This document shows, one piece after another, positions 43,092-53,593 of a stretch of 64,000 bases of DNA. The stretch lies in contig NZ_JBGCCU010000009.1 of the NCBI RefSeq assembly GCF_041261445.1, positions 248,001 to 312,000 of the forward strand, given 5' to 3'. A program made the position numbers and the translations under genes. How positions within the stretch are numbered: position 1 is the stretch's first letter; the number at the start of each line of letters is the position of its first letter. The notes beneath the pieces are model-generated. The model was not told the DNA's origin. It was given only the letters and a program-made list of their open reading frames with translations, and did not search any database. This DNA is from Catenulispora sp. EB89 (lineage in GTDB: Bacteria; Actinomycetota; Actinomycetes; Streptomycetales; Catenulisporaceae).

Positions 43092-43105
43092 GGGCCCGAA
43101 GTCCC
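43092..43105 (-). promoter_or_regulatory. dormancy (DosR) box
   Basis: Minus-strand GGGACTTCGGGCCC matches the mycobacterial consensus GGGNCTTNNGNCCC exactly. It lies between the antiporter stop and the universal stress protein start. Confidence 0.7.
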
Positions 43106-43108
43106 GGT

Positions 43109-44371
<1,263 letters not shown>

Positions 44372-44502
44372 GCGTTCCTCCTTCGATCAGGCATCTCGTT
44401 CTTCATTGAACACCCCTGATCGCCCGCCATAGCGACAGAGGGCTGAGGCGGGCGCGCGATTCGCGCTAACCCCGACCGGCGGCGTCTCCCCGCTCCAAGC
44501 AC

Positions 44503-44516
44503 GGGTCGTTCGGCCC
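44503..44516 (+). promoter_or_regulatory. near-consensus dormancy (DosR) box
   Basis: GGGTCGTTCGGCCC differs from GGGNCTTNNGNCCC at one defined base. It lies in the divergent region between the antiporter and the 100-aa gene. Confidence 0.5.
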
Positions 44517-44555
44517 GGACCTCTGGGGATCAAAGCCTCTGAGGGGTCCGGGCCG
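44511..44555. other. inverted repeat in divergent promoter region
   Basis: CGGCCCGGACC (44511-44521) and GGTCCGGGCCG (44545-44555) are perfect 11-bp arms around a 23-nt loop. The left arm shares six bases with the dormancy box. It could be a regulator dyad or an RNA hairpin in the 5' leader of the 100-aa gene. Confidence 0.6.
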
Positions 44556-44604
44556 GCGGCACGATTCTTGAGGGAAAGAAGGAACCCACAGAGAGATCAC
44601 GGCC

Positions 44605-44907
44605 ATGACCATCACCAGCAACGACCAAGCACCCCCGGCCCCGGAGGCCGCCCTGCAAAGTCACGATGCCTACCGTGACGTCCTACTCGCCGTCCAACGC
44701 GCCCTGGCTGCGAACTGGGACGACGACCAGCCGCGCATCGCCGTGATCGAGCGCGACGGGATCGCGACCGCCTACGTGAGCACCGCCACGGCCCTGCAGC
44801 CCACGGTCCGGGCCGACATCCGTGGCGCGGTCCGGTCCGCGCTCGCGCCGCACATACCGCTCGCGCCGTACACCAAGGTCGTCTTCCTCCGGCGCGGGGC
44901 TCCCTGA
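44605..44907 (+). CDS. small protein of unknown function
   Basis: A 100-residue protein: a flexible start, an amphipathic helix ([16 protein letters not shown]) and a strand-helix-strand part ([16 protein letters not shown], then [13 protein letters not shown]). I do not recognise the family. AGAGAG precedes the ATG. It stands between two dormancy boxes and 98 bp upstream of the response regulator gene, so it may be part of the hypoxia regulon. Confidence 0.65.
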   Translation: MTITSNDQAPPAPEAALQSHDAYRDVLLAVQRALAANWDDDQPRIAVIERDGIATAYVSTATALQPTVRADIRGAVRSALAPHIPLAPYTKVVFLRRGAP

Positions 44908-44922
44908 GCGGGACGAGAACAA

Positions 44923-44936
44923 GGGACTTTCGGCCC
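44923..44936 (+). promoter_or_regulatory. dormancy (DosR) box
   Basis: GGGACTTTCGGCCC matches GGGNCTTNNGNCCC exactly, 69 bp upstream of the response regulator start, implying autoregulation. Confidence 0.72.
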
Positions 44937-45005
44937 GTCCCGTCGAACCCGCGGCACCCTATTGTTCGAAACAGGACGAGCGACCGGTTCACAGGAGGCG
45001 GCACC

Positions 45006-45674
45006 ATGGACGGCGACAGCGGCGGCAAGATCGGCGTGTTCCTGCTGGACGACCACCAGGTCGTCCGGCGCGGGCTGAAGGACATGCTGGAGGACGAGCC
45101 GGACTTCACCGTCGTCGGCGAGGGCTCCACGGCCGCCGAAGCCCTGGCCCGGGTGCCGGCGCTGCGGCCGCGGGTGGCGGTGCTGGACGTGCGGCTGCCC
45201 GACGGGAACGGCGTGATGGTCTGCCGTGAACTGCGCTCGAAGCTGCCGGAGCTGTCCTGCCTGATGCTGACCTCGTTCCCCGACGAGGAGGCGCTATTCG
45301 ACGCCATCATGGCCGGCGCCTCCGGCTACCTGCTCAAGCAGACCCTCGGAGCCGACCTGGTCGCCGCCGTCCGGACCGTCGCCGGCGGCGAATCGCTGCT
45401 CGATCCGAGGCTCGCGGCCAAGGTGATGGCCAAACTTCGCGCCGCCGACGAGAAAAAGGACCCCCTCTCGCAGCTGACCGCCCAGGAGCACAAGGTGCTG
45501 GACCTGATCGGCGAGGGGCTGACCAACCGGCAGATCGCCGAGCGGATGTTCCTGGCCGAGAAGACCGTGAAAAACTACGTCTCCGCGCTGCTGGCCAAGC
45601 TCGGCCTCACGCGCCGGGTGCAGGCCGCGGTGCTGGTCTCCGAGATCAAGTCCGAGCAGGCGCGACACCACTGA
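45006..45674 (+). CDS. dosR: NarL/LuxR-type response regulator, DosR/DevR-like
   Basis: A 222-residue regulator. The receiver domain has [17 protein letters not shown], the phospho-acceptor D61 in [25 protein letters not shown] and the lysine in GYLLKQTLG. The C-terminal LuxR helix-turn-helix reads [20 protein letters not shown], then [20 protein letters not shown]. Both segments follow mycobacterial DosR closely. Its predicted partner kinase gene is convergent and 63 bp away. Boxes around it make it the probable regulator of the 43-61 kb genes. Confidence 0.9.
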   Translation: MDGDSGGKIGVFLLDDHQVVRRGLKDMLEDEPDFTVVGEGSTAAEALARVPALRPRVAVLDVRLPDGNGVMVCRELRSKLPELSCLMLTSFPDEEALFDAIMAGASGYLLKQTLGADLVAAVRTVAGGESLLDPRLAAKVMAKLRAADEKKDPLSQLTAQEHKVLDLIGEGLTNRQIAERMFLAEKTVKNYVSALLAKLGLTRRVQAAVLVSEIKSEQARHH

Positions 45675-45707
45675 GACACCACTGAGACACCGCTGAGACA
45701 CCGCTGA
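45664..45707 (+). repeat. four 11-bp tandem repeats between dosR and dosS
   Basis: GACACCACTGA occurs twice and GACACCGCTGA twice, head to tail. The first unit carries the stop codon of the response regulator, and each unit holds another TGA. Confidence 0.9.
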
Positions 45708-45737
45708 GGGCCTGCGGGACGCGGTTCGACACCGGCG

Positions 45738-47453
45738 TCAGTCGTCCAGCGGTACCCGCCACACCAGGACGGTGCCGCCTTCCTCGCCGGGACCGGTCGT
45801 GAACTCCCCACCCAGCGCGGCGGCCCGCTCCGCGAGGTTGCCCAACCCGCTGCGCCGCCCGCCCTCCGGCAACCCGACGCCGTCGTCGGCGACCCGCAGC
45901 GCCAGGAAGCCGTCGGCGGTCGCCACGTCCACCTCGACCTTCGTGGCCTTCGCGTGCCGCGCCACGTTGGACAGCGCTTCGCGGGTGACCGCCAAGGCAT
46001 GCTCGGCCACCGCGTCGGAGACCTCGTAGTCGACGGGTCCGGTGAACCGGACCGCGGGGCTGAAGCCGAGAAGGTCCGCAACGTCCTGACACAACCGCAG
46101 CACCTGCGACCGCAGCCCCGGCACCTCGTCGGTCGTGGCGTGCTCGGACAGCGCGAAGATGGTCGAGCGGATCACCTTGATGGTGTCGTCGAGCTCGGAC
46201 ACGGCCTTGTTGACCCGGTCCCGCACCGCCTGCTTCTCAGTGATCTTCAGCACCGACTGCAACGTCATGCCGGTGGCGAACAGCCGCTGAATGGCCAGGT
46301 CGTGCAGGTCGCGGCCGATACGGTCGCGGTCGGAGTACAGGTTCAGCAGGTCAACGTCGGCACGGCGGTCGGCCAGTTCCAGCGCCACCGCGGCCTGCCC
46401 GCCGACCTCGGTCAGCATGTGGGTGTCGACGGCGTCGAACGGCAGGGCCCCGAACCGTTTGCCGGCGACCAGGACACCCCGGACCTTGCCGGCCGCGCCC
46501 AACGGTGCGATGTAGGCCGGCCCCAGGCCGAGATTCTTCCACACCGGCTGGGGCTCCCGCTCGCCGTCGACCACGGCGTGCCCCGCGCCCGCGACGAACA
46601 CCGAGCCCACCTCGGAGTCCGCGATCGGCAGGGACGTGCCTCGGACCCGGTCCGCGCCGAGGCCCGCGGCGACGTGGACCGTCAGGTTCTCCGACGCGGC
46701 GTCCGGAAGCATCACCAGCACCAGCTCGGCGCCGGCCATGTCCCGCACCCGCTCGACCAGCACGGCCAGCACGTCGCGGCTGTCGGCACCGGAGAGCAGA
46801 CCACGGGTCAGCTCCGCGGTGACCTCCATCCGCCGCTGGCGCCGCTGCGCCTCGTCGTACAGGCGGGCGTTGTCGATCGCCACGCCGGCCGCGGCGGCCA
46901 GCGTGGTCAGCAGGGTCTCGTCGTCGGCGTCGAACTGCGCGCCGCCGTGTTTCTCGGTCAGGTACAGGTTGCCGTAGACCTTGTCCCGGACCCGGATCGG
47001 GACACCGAGGAAAGTCCGCATCGGCGGATGGTTGTCGGGGAACCCGAACGACGCCTCGTGCCCGGCGATGTCCGGCAGCCGCAGCGGCGCCGGATGCCGG
47101 ATGAGCTGGCCGAGCAGCCCCATGCCGGTGGGATACGGCCCGATCGCGTCGATCTCCTGCTGGGACAGGCCCACGGTGACGAACCGCTCCAGGCGGTCGC
47201 CGCGGCCGTCGATCACGCCGAGCGCCCCGTACCGGGCGTCCACCAGCTCGGTGGCGGTGGCGATGATGGTGGACAGCACCTGGTCCAGCTCCAGGCCGCC
47301 GGAAACCGCCAGCACGCCCTGCAGCAGCTGCTGGACCCGGTCCCGGGTCGCCCGGATCTGGGTCACGCGGGAGATGAGCTCGTCCAACAGCTCGTCGAAG
47401 CGCAACTGCGGCAGCAGTGCGTTCCTCGGCTCGTCCGGCTCTCGATCGGCCAT
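45738..47453 (-). CDS. dosS: GAF-GAF sensor histidine kinase, DosS/DevS-like
   Basis: A 571-residue cytosolic kinase. GAF1 (about residues 60-200) includes H142 in NHPPMRTFLGVPIRVRDK, the conserved stretch of the DosS/DosT haem-binding GAF domain; whether this His is the haem ligand cannot be proved here. GAF2 covers about 215-365. The dimerisation box has H384 in GRDLHDLAIQRLFATGM, and the ATPase has EALSNVARHAKA, DDGVGLP and GLGNLAERAAALGG. No membrane segment is present. The start is ATG 47453. It should sense O2, NO or redox state and phosphorylate the convergent response regulator. Confidence 0.9.
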   Translation of the reverse strand: MADREPDEPRNALLPQLRFDELLDELISRVTQIRATRDRVQQLLQGVLAVSGGLELDQVLSTIIATATELVDARYGALGVIDGRGDRLERFVTVGLSQQEIDAIGPYPTGMGLLGQLIRHPAPLRLPDIAGHEASFGFPDNHPPMRTFLGVPIRVRDKVYGNLYLTEKHGGAQFDADDETLLTTLAAAAGVAIDNARLYDEAQRRQRRMEVTAELTRGLLSGADSRDVLAVLVERVRDMAGAELVLVMLPDAASENLTVHVAAGLGADRVRGTSLPIADSEVGSVFVAGAGHAVVDGEREPQPVWKNLGLGPAYIAPLGAAGKVRGVLVAGKRFGALPFDAVDTHMLTEVGGQAAVALELADRRADVDLLNLYSDRDRIGRDLHDLAIQRLFATGMTLQSVLKITEKQAVRDRVNKAVSELDDTIKVIRSTIFALSEHATTDEVPGLRSQVLRLCQDVADLLGFSPAVRFTGPVDYEVSDAVAEHALAVTREALSNVARHAKATKVEVDVATADGFLALRVADDGVGLPEGGRRSGLGNLAERAAALGGEFTTGPGEEGGTVLVWRVPLDD

Positions 47454-47569
47454 CCCCGAGCCGCCTTTCCAGGACGGTGCGCGAGCCGACGGCCCGCATC
47501 GGCATCCCTGTCACGGCCAGACTAGTCGGCGGGCAGTCGCCGGGAAACAGGCCGTATGGCTGGCGAACA

Positions 47570-47583
47570 GGGTCCAAAGACCC
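47570..47583 (+). promoter_or_regulatory. dormancy (DosR) box
   Basis: GGGTCCAAAGACCC fits the consensus exactly when read on the minus strand (GGGTCTTTGGACCC). It lies 36 bp upstream of the flavin-binding gene and 117 bp upstream of the divergent dosS-like gene. Confidence 0.68.
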
Positions 47584-47619
47584 TTACCGCGGACTCCCGG
47601 CCATGGCGACCATCGAACC

Positions 47620-48045
47620 ATGACCGTGGAACAGAGCATGGAGCACTTCAGCGAGGCCGAGGCGCTGGCCCTCGCTGAGACGGTGCCGGTCGGGCGGATC
47701 GTCTACAGCCGCTACGCCCTGCCGGCCGTCTTCATCGTCAACTTCAAGCTCGACGGCCGCGACATCATCTTCCGCACCCGCAAGGGCGCGATGTTCGGCG
47801 CCGGGGTCGCCGGCTCCGTGGTCGCCTTCGAAGTCGACCGGATCGACGAGCAGGCGCACGACGGATGGATGGTGACCTTCCTCGGCCGCGCCAAGCTCAT
47901 CACCGACCCGGCCGAGCAGACCCGGCTGGGCCGGCTCGGCGTCGAGCCATGGGCCCCCGGCGAACGGAACTACTTCATCAAGGTCATCACAGAACGCATC
48001 GTCGGTCGCCGCATCCCGCACGGCGACGACGACGAGGCCGAATGA
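47620..48045 (+). CDS. PPOX-class flavin-binding protein (pyridoxamine-phosphate-oxidase-like)
   Basis: A 141-residue split-beta-barrel protein: LAETVPVGRIVYSRYALPAV, FIVNFKLDGRDIIFRTRKG, AFEVDRIDEQAHDGWMVTFL and ERIVGRRIP. Members bind FMN or F420 and reduce small molecules; several belong to mycobacterial dormancy regulons. The ATG is at 47620; an in-frame ATG at 47638 is possible. Confidence 0.88.
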   Translation: MTVEQSMEHFSEAEALALAETVPVGRIVYSRYALPAVFIVNFKLDGRDIIFRTRKGAMFGAGVAGSVVAFEVDRIDEQAHDGWMVTFLGRAKLITDPAEQTRLGRLGVEPWAPGERNYFIKVITERIVGRRIPHGDDDEAE

Positions 48046-48073
48046 CGGAAGGGCCGGGTGGCCCGGGTTCCCG

Positions 48074-48637
48074 TCACGCCGACTGGTGAGCGGGCGCAGC
48101 CCCGGCAAGGGGCAGGTACCCGTCCCGCACCAGCCGCTGGGCGCCGGCGGCATAGCCTGCCGGGTCGTCGGGCGTGAAGGTGGCCATGCCGTCGACGTAC
48201 CGGTTGAACATGCAGAAGGCCGCCGCGATCAACACCGTGTCGTGAATCTCCGGATCCGTCGCCCCGGCCGCGCGCGCACGCTCGACCAGCTCGGTAGTGA
48301 CGCTCCGACCACCCCGCTGCACCGCCGACGCGATCTCAAGCAACGCCTTGAGCTTGTCGCTGATCGGGGCGGATCCGAGATCGGCGCGGATGACGTTCAG
48401 ATCGAGGCCCTCCGGCAGCTGGGCCGTGGTGAACGCGGCGTGGCTGGCGGTGCAGAACCGGCACTCGTTCAGCCCGGAGACGTGGGTGCCGATCAGCTCA
48501 CGCTCCCATCGCTCCAACGTGCTCGGCCCCCGGAGCAGGATCTCCGCCAACTCACTCATCGGCCTCGCGGTCTCGGGCCGGTAGGAGAACAGGGATCGGA
48601 TTCCGGGCAGCTCGTTGCCCAAGTCGATGTGCGGCAC
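48074..48637 (-). CDS. AhpD-like/carboxymuconolactone decarboxylase family protein
   Basis: A 187-residue all-helical protein. The peroxidase motif E58-C59-R-F-C62-T-A-S-H66 is intact, suggesting alkylhydroperoxidase-like thiol chemistry. The second half (LKALLEIASAVQRGG, AGATDPEIHDTVLIAAAFCMF, NRYVDGMAT) is typical of the peroxidase-related subgroup. It converges with the PPOX gene, 28 bp apart. Confidence 0.88.
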   Translation of the reverse strand: MPHIDLGNELPGIRSLFSYRPETARPMSELAEILLRGPSTLERWERELIGTHVSGLNECRFCTASHAAFTTAQLPEGLDLNVIRADLGSAPISDKLKALLEIASAVQRGGRSVTTELVERARAAGATDPEIHDTVLIAAAFCMFNRYVDGMATFTPDDPAGYAAGAQRLVRDGYLPLAGAAPAHQSA

Positions 48638-48826
48638 AGCAGTCCTCCAAGGTCAGGGCGCTGATGTCCGAAGGTCTGGCCAGGCCCAGCACGGTTTCGC
48701 ACCCGGATTCCAGGAAGCACAGTAGGAACGGCTCCCGGCGCGTGCTTCTTCGAACGTGCCGAAGTTCGTCAGCTTCGGGCCCTGCCGTGCGCGAAGGACT
48801 CCTAGTCCCGATGACACCGGCGTGCC

Positions 48827-48840
48827 AGGCCCTTCGGCCC
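48827..48840 (+). promoter_or_regulatory. degenerate dormancy box
   Basis: AGGCCCTTCGGCCC matches eight of the ten defined consensus positions. A separate dyad, GGACT-CCT-AGTCC, lies at 48796-48808. Both are in the divergent region of the AhpD-like and universal stress protein genes. Confidence 0.35.
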
Positions 48841-48907
48841 TGACCGAACAGCCCGATCCGCACGAGCCTGGAAGGAGCCTGATTCCCTGACCCGAAGGAG
48901 CACGATC

Positions 48908-49789
48908 ATGACCGGACCCGTGGTCGTCGGCATCGACGACTTCGAACACTGCGACCACCTGGTCGCCGCGGCCGTCCGCGAGGCGCAGCTGCGCGAGACC
49001 GCACTGTGGCTGGCGCACGCCTACTACGGCTACGCCCCGATAGCGCAGGGCCTCCCGCCGGGCTACACGCCGAATCAGGTCCTGCGCGACGCCGCCGAGG
49101 AACAGCTGCGGCGCCTGGCCACCAAGCTCCAGACCGACCAGCCCGAACTGCACCTCCAGATCGCGGCCGTAGCCGGGCCCGCCGCCCCGGCGCTGGCCGA
49201 GGTGGCGAACCTCGCCTCGCTGCTCGTCGTCGGCGGCCGGGGCCGCGGCGGCCTGGCCGGACAGCTGCTCGGCTCGGTGTCGCTGCGGGTGCTGGCGCAC
49301 GCCGACTGCCCCGTACTGGTCGTCCGCGGCGACCGCGACCCGGCCACGAACCGCGTGCTGCTCGCCCTCGACGCGGACGGCGACCCGGCCACCGGCCCGG
49401 AGGTCCTGGAGTTCGCCTTCGTCGAGGCGGCGCGCCGCAACGCCGACCTCTACGCCTTCACCGTGTGGGAGGACCCGCTGCTGCTGTACGCCTACGGCAC
49501 CGGACTGTTCGCCCACGACCAGCGCAACACGGCACTGCGCGACGGCCGCGAACGCCTCGCCGCGACGCTGGCGCCGTGGAAGGAGATGCACCCGCAGCTG
49601 AAGGTGTCCAGCGACGTGCTCGCCGGACTGCCGGCCAAGCTCCTGGTGGAGGCCACCGAGCTGGCCGACCTCGTGGTCATCGGCGGCAGGGCCCACCGCG
49701 ACGGCGAAGGCGGGATGCGGGTCGGCGCGATCGCGCACACGGTGCTGCACCACGCGCAGTGTCCGGTCGCGATCGTGCCCGAGCACTGA
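48908..49789 (+). CDS. universal stress protein, two UspA domains
   Basis: A 293-residue tandem Usp protein. Domain 1: VVVGIDDFEHCDHLVAAAV and the ATP motif LVVGGRGRGGLAGQLLGSVS. Domain 2: VLLALDADGDPATGPEVLEF and VVIGGRAHRDGEGGMRVGAI, ending in CPVAIVPEH. AAGGAGCACGATC precedes the ATG. A strong terminator follows the stop. Confidence 0.92.
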   Translation: MTGPVVVGIDDFEHCDHLVAAAVREAQLRETALWLAHAYYGYAPIAQGLPPGYTPNQVLRDAAEEQLRRLATKLQTDQPELHLQIAAVAGPAAPALAEVANLASLLVVGGRGRGGLAGQLLGSVSLRVLAHADCPVLVVRGDRDPATNRVLLALDADGDPATGPEVLEFAFVEAARRNADLYAFTVWEDPLLLYAYGTGLFAHDQRNTALRDGRERLAATLAPWKEMHPQLKVSSDVLAGLPAKLLVEATELADLVVIGGRAHRDGEGGMRVGAIAHTVLHHAQCPVAIVPEH

Positions 49790-49797
49790 CTTTCACA

Positions 49798-49829
49798 GCG
49801 TCTCGTGGCGGGAAACCATCACGAGACGC
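49798..49829 (+). terminator. hairpin terminator
   Basis: GCGTCTCGTG (49798-49807) pairs perfectly with CACGAGACGC (49820-49829) around a 12-nt loop, 8 bp after the universal stress protein stop. Confidence 0.7.
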
Positions 49830-49859
49830 CGCCTACCGGGCATACGCTGTCGCTCCGAC

Positions 49860-50348
49860 ATGGACACGGGGCAGGTCACAACTCCCCGGCAGGAGCGCGA
49901 CGCGCTCGTCCAGGCCGGACAGGCCATCCAAGCAGCTCACGCCCCGAACCCGTGGAGCTTCAGCCGGCACGGGCTCAAACTCGGAGACACCGCGGCCGCT
50001 CTGCATGACATCGTCGTCCGCCCAGACACCAAGGGCGCTTTCCAGGCGGTTGCCACGACCACCGGATCGGCGGTCATCGAAAGCGACGTCAGCATCGGAG
50101 CACTCTGGGCCTCACTGCCGGACTTGGGAAGCACTGCGGTCCCCCTTGCGACCATCGTGGTCGGCGGACGTACCGTCCCCCGCACTCCGCCGGATCCGCC
50201 TCCCGCACCGCGGGGCAGCGCGTACCTCGACACTGAGCTTCCCGACGATGCGGCACGTCACCGAGCTGTCCGAAACGGAGCTGGCGGAGTTCTTCCGTCA
50301 GCGTGCGATCCGGTGCTGTTTCAGAAGCCCATGCGGTACTGGTCCTGA
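49860..50348 (+). CDS. hypothetical protein, possibly a decayed Acg-like nitroreductase
   Basis: A 162-codon ATG frame without clear ribosome site. [20 protein letters not shown] recalls the N-terminus of Acg-type nitroreductases (APSxHNxQPWxF), and [20 protein letters not shown] could correspond to a later helix, but the nitroreductase core is missing and the C-terminal 50 residues are Pro/Arg-rich. It may be a remnant or an unrelated small protein. Confidence 0.35.
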   Translation: MDTGQVTTPRQERDALVQAGQAIQAAHAPNPWSFSRHGLKLGDTAAALHDIVVRPDTKGAFQAVATTTGSAVIESDVSIGALWASLPDLGSTAVPLATIVVGGRTVPRTPPDPPPAPRGSAYLDTELPDDAARHRAVRNGAGGVLPSACDPVLFQKPMRYWS

Positions 50349-50354
50349 AAAGGA

Positions 50355-50392
50355 CCCGGCCGCCACGACAGTTCTCTGTCGTGGCGGCCGGG
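50355..50392. terminator. strong bidirectional hairpin terminator
   Basis: A perfect 17-bp stem (50355-50371 with 50376-50392) with a TTCT tetraloop, between a plus-strand frame and the end of the minus-strand membrane protein gene. Confidence 0.8.
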
Positions 50393-50422
50393 CCGCTTAG
50401 GGGCCACTCACCCCAGCACCGC

Positions 50423-50992
50423 TCACATAAGCGGCGTCCTGGTGCTGGGGTTCTCGGCGAGCTCGGCGATCGTGTTCGGGACGTGGATCTTGCGCCGGGA
50501 GAGCTCGGTCAGGCCGGTGACGGCCAGGGTGGCCGCGCCGATGCCGAGGAAGGCCAGGCCCAGGCCGGTGACCAGGTAGGTGACCTCCCACGCCTGGTAG
50601 GCGCCCATCAGGGAGCCGCGCAGCGACTCGCCCATGAAGGCGGTCTGCTTCTCGCCGGCGAGCTTGGTGTCGGTGGGGGCGGCCATGGCCGCGGTGGAGA
50701 CCTGGGAGTAGGTCCTGCCGCCGGTGGCCTCCTTGATGTGCGTCTCGATCATGTCGGCGTAGGCCTTGGCCTGCGGGCCGGTGGTGACCTGCCGGCCGGC
50801 GTAGGCGGCCTGGGCGGCCGGCAGGCCCGAGGAGCCCTTGGCCGGGAAGCTGATCAGCTGCTCCGAGAGCTGGCTGGTGACCTCGTGTTGGCCGTGCACG
50901 CCCTCGTAGATCATGACCGGGCCGGCGACGATCAGTGCGACACCGGTGAGGGAGGCGACGCCGGTGGCCAGGGTGCGCGGGGTGATGTTCAT
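50423..50992 (-). CDS. two-helix membrane protein with large extracytoplasmic loop
   Basis: A 189-residue protein: a first span at [20 protein letters not shown], an external region of about 100 residues ([20 protein letters not shown]), and a second span at [20 protein letters not shown]. The layout and the [14 protein letters not shown] segment match a family sometimes mis-annotated as LigA dioxygenase in actinomycetes, from memory. CGGAGG lies 6 nt before the ATG at 50992. It shares a divergent promoter region with phosphoketolase, including a dormancy box. Function is unknown. Confidence 0.75.
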   Translation of the reverse strand: MNITPRTLATGVASLTGVALIVAGPVMIYEGVHGQHEVTSQLSEQLISFPAKGSSGLPAAQAAYAGRQVTTGPQAKAYADMIETHIKEATGGRTYSQVSTAAMAAPTDTKLAGEKQTAFMGESLRGSLMGAYQAWEVTYLVTGLGLAFLGIGAATLAVTGLTELSRRKIHVPNTIAELAENPSTRTPLM

Positions 50993-51091
50993 GGTGTCCT
51001 CCGTGGACTTCGTCAGGTGTCTGATGCGGTGACACCGAAAGCCTCCTACCTGCGCGACCGCGCCGAACCGGCCATGCGGCGCCTTTCCACC

Positions 51092-51105
51092 GGGCCGAAA
51101 GTCCC
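51092..51105 (-). promoter_or_regulatory. dormancy (DosR) box
   Basis: GGGCCGAAAGTCCC is the exact reverse complement of the box in front of the response regulator gene. It lies 100 bp upstream of phosphoketolase and 99 bp upstream of the divergent membrane protein gene. Confidence 0.72.
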
Positions 51106-51205
51106 CTCTGGACCGGGCCTTGCGCCGCTGCCGGGTCAGGCGCGGTCGATCGACGATGGCCGTGTGGCCACCGACGGCCCGTCCGGAAAGAAAGGTCCTG
51201 TTGCC

Positions 51206-53593
51206 ATGACCATCCACGACCACGCCGTCCACCTCGACTCCGTGCGCCTCGACACGGTCGACCGCTACTGGCGCGCGGCCAACTACCTGGCCGCCGGCCA
51301 GATCTACCTGCGCGACAACGCCCTGCTGCACCGCGGCCTGGAGCCGGCGGACATCAAGCCGAGGCTGCTCGGGCACTGGGGCACCAGCCCCGGCCTGAAC
51401 TTCGTCCACGCGCATCTCAACCGCCTGATCAAGGAGCACGACCTGGACCTGATCACCGTCCTGGGCCCGGGCCACGGCGGCCCGGCCGCGCTGGCCTGCT
51501 CCTGGCTGGACGGCACCTACCCCGACCACTACCCGGACGTCACCCGCGACGAAGCCGGCATGACCAAGCTGTTCGCCGCGTTCTCCGCGCCCGGCGGCGT
51601 GCCCAGCCACATCGCCGCGAACGTGCCCGGCTCCATCCACGAGGGCGGCGAGCTCGGCTACAGCCTGGCGCACGCCTTCGGCGCCGCCTTCGACAACCCG
51701 GACCTGATCGTGGCCTGTGTCGTCGGCGACGGCGAGGCCGAGACCGGGCCGCTGGCCACCTCCTGGCAGAGCATCAGGTTCCTGAATCCGGCCTCTGACG
51801 GCGCGGTCCTGCCGATCCTGCACCTGAACGGCTACAAGATCGCCAACCCGACCGTGTTGGACCGCATCCCGCGCGAACAGCTCGACGGCCTGCTGGCCGC
51901 CCAAGGCTGGGATCCACGCTGGGTGTTCGGCGACGACCCGCACCTGATGCACAACAAGATGGCCGAGGCCCTGGACGGCGCCCTGGCCACGATCCGGCTC
52001 ATCCAGGACGTCAAGCGGAACCCGAAGGCCGCCCAGAACGGCGTCCCGCCGTGGCCGGTGATCATCCTGCGCACGCCGAAGGGCTGGACCGGCCCGCAGA
52101 CCGTGGACGGCGTGCAGATCGAGGGCACGTTCCGGTCGCATCAGGTCCCGCTGGCCGGCGTCCGCGAAAACCCCCAACACCGGCACATGCTGGTCGACTG
52201 GATGAAGTCCTACCGCCCCGACGACCTCTTCGACCACTTCGGCCGGCCCAAGCCCGAGATCCTGACCTGCGTCCCCGACGGCGACGCGCGCATCGGCGCC
52301 AACCGCCACGCCAACGGCGGTGTCCTCACCCGCTCCCTGGAACTGCCTCCGACCGCCGACTACGCCGTCCCGGTCGCCAAGCACGGCGAGACGCTCCACG
52401 AGCCGACGCGGGTCCTGGGCACCTGGCTTCGCGACATCATCGCCGCCGACGCCCCGCACAACACCTTCCGGCTGTTCGGCCCCGACGAGACCGCCTCCAA
52501 CCACCTGGACGACGTCTTCGAGGTCACCAACCGGGTCTGGACCCTGCCCACCAAGCCGACCGACGACCACCTGGCCCCCGACGGCCGGGTCATGGAAGTG
52601 CTCTCCGAGCACCTGTGCCAGGGCTGGCTGGAGGGCTACCTGCTCACCGGCCGACACGGGATGTTCTCCTGCTACGAGGCCTTCATCCACATCATCGACT
52701 CGATGCTGAACCAGCACGTAAAGTGGCTCAAAACCGCGCGGGCGCTGCCCTGGCGGGCCCCGGTGCCGTCGTTGAACTACCTGCTCACCTCACATGTGTG
52801 GCGCCAGGACCACAACGGCTTCTCGCACCAGGACCCCGGGTTCCTGGACCACGTCGCCAACAAGACCGCCGACGTGGTGCGGCTGTACCTGCCGCCGGAC
52901 GCCAACACCCTGCTGTCCGTCGCAGAGCACTGCCTGAACAGCCGCGACCTGGTCAACGTGATCGTCGCCGGCAAGAACCCCAGCCAGGACTGGCTCTCCC
53001 CCGAGGACGCGCTGCTGCACTGCGAGCGCGGCCTGGGCATCTGGGACTGGGCCGGCACCGAGGACGACTTCGCCACCGAACCGGACGTGGTGCTGGCCTG
53101 CGCCGGCGACGTCCCCACCCTGGAGGTCCTGGCAGCCTCCCAGCTGCTGCGCCAGCACCTGCCCGGACTGCGCGTGCGCGTGGTCAACGTCGTGGACCTG
53201 ATGCGCCTGCAACCCGAATCCGAACATCCGCACGGCCTGCCCGACGCCCAGTTCGACGCGATCTTCACCGTCGACAAGCCGGTCATCTTCGCCTTCCACG
53301 GCTACGCCTCCCTCATCCACCGCCTGGCCTACCGCCGGCACGGCCACGCCAACCTGCACGTGCGCGGCTACAAGGAGCAGGGCACCACGACCACGCCGTT
53401 CGACATGCTGGTCCGCAACGACATGGACCGCTTCCAGCTGGTCTGCGACGTCATCGACCGGGTCCCGCGCCTGGCGCCGAAGGCCGCCACGGTGCGGCAG
53501 GTGATGACCGACGCCCGCGCCCGGCACCGCGACTGGATCGTCGAACACGGCGAGGACCTGCCGGAAATCCGCGAATGGACGTGGACGGCATGA
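51206..53593 (+). CDS. xfp: xylulose-5-phosphate/fructose-6-phosphate phosphoketolase
   Basis: A 795-residue TPP enzyme that splits xylulose 5-phosphate (or fructose 6-phosphate) with phosphate into acetyl phosphate and a triose (or erythrose) phosphate. Signatures are [69 protein letters not shown] and the TPP motif [15 protein letters not shown]. Full length for the family. The ATG at 51206 follows AAAGGTCC. The next gene overlaps its stop by 4 bp. No acetate kinase gene is nearby. Confidence 0.96.
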   Translation: MTIHDHAVHLDSVRLDTVDRYWRAANYLAAGQIYLRDNALLHRGLEPADIKPRLLGHWGTSPGLNFVHAHLNRLIKEHDLDLITVLGPGHGGPAALACSWLDGTYPDHYPDVTRDEAGMTKLFAAFSAPGGVPSHIAANVPGSIHEGGELGYSLAHAFGAAFDNPDLIVACVVGDGEAETGPLATSWQSIRFLNPASDGAVLPILHLNGYKIANPTVLDRIPREQLDGLLAAQGWDPRWVFGDDPHLMHNKMAEALDGALATIRLIQDVKRNPKAAQNGVPPWPVIILRTPKGWTGPQTVDGVQIEGTFRSHQVPLAGVRENPQHRHMLVDWMKSYRPDDLFDHFGRPKPEILTCVPDGDARIGANRHANGGVLTRSLELPPTADYAVPVAKHGETLHEPTRVLGTWLRDIIAADAPHNTFRLFGPDETASNHLDDVFEVTNRVWTLPTKPTDDHLAPDGRVMEVLSEHLCQGWLEGYLLTGRHGMFSCYEAFIHIIDSMLNQHVKWLKTARALPWRAPVPSLNYLLTSHVWRQDHNGFSHQDPGFLDHVANKTADVVRLYLPPDANTLLSVAEHCLNSRDLVNVIVAGKNPSQDWLSPEDALLHCERGLGIWDWAGTEDDFATEPDVVLACAGDVPTLEVLAASQLLRQHLPGLRVRVVNVVDLMRLQPESEHPHGLPDAQFDAIFTVDKPVIFAFHGYASLIHRLAYRRHGHANLHVRGYKEQGTTTTPFDMLVRNDMDRFQLVCDVIDRVPRLAPKAATVRQVMTDARARHRDWIVEHGEDLPEIREWTWTA

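Noticed and set aside
48795-48809. GGACTCCTAGTCC as a dormancy box
   Set aside because: Good dyad but with a 3-nt instead of 2-nt centre, so it does not fit the consensus; only noted beside the weak box at 48827.
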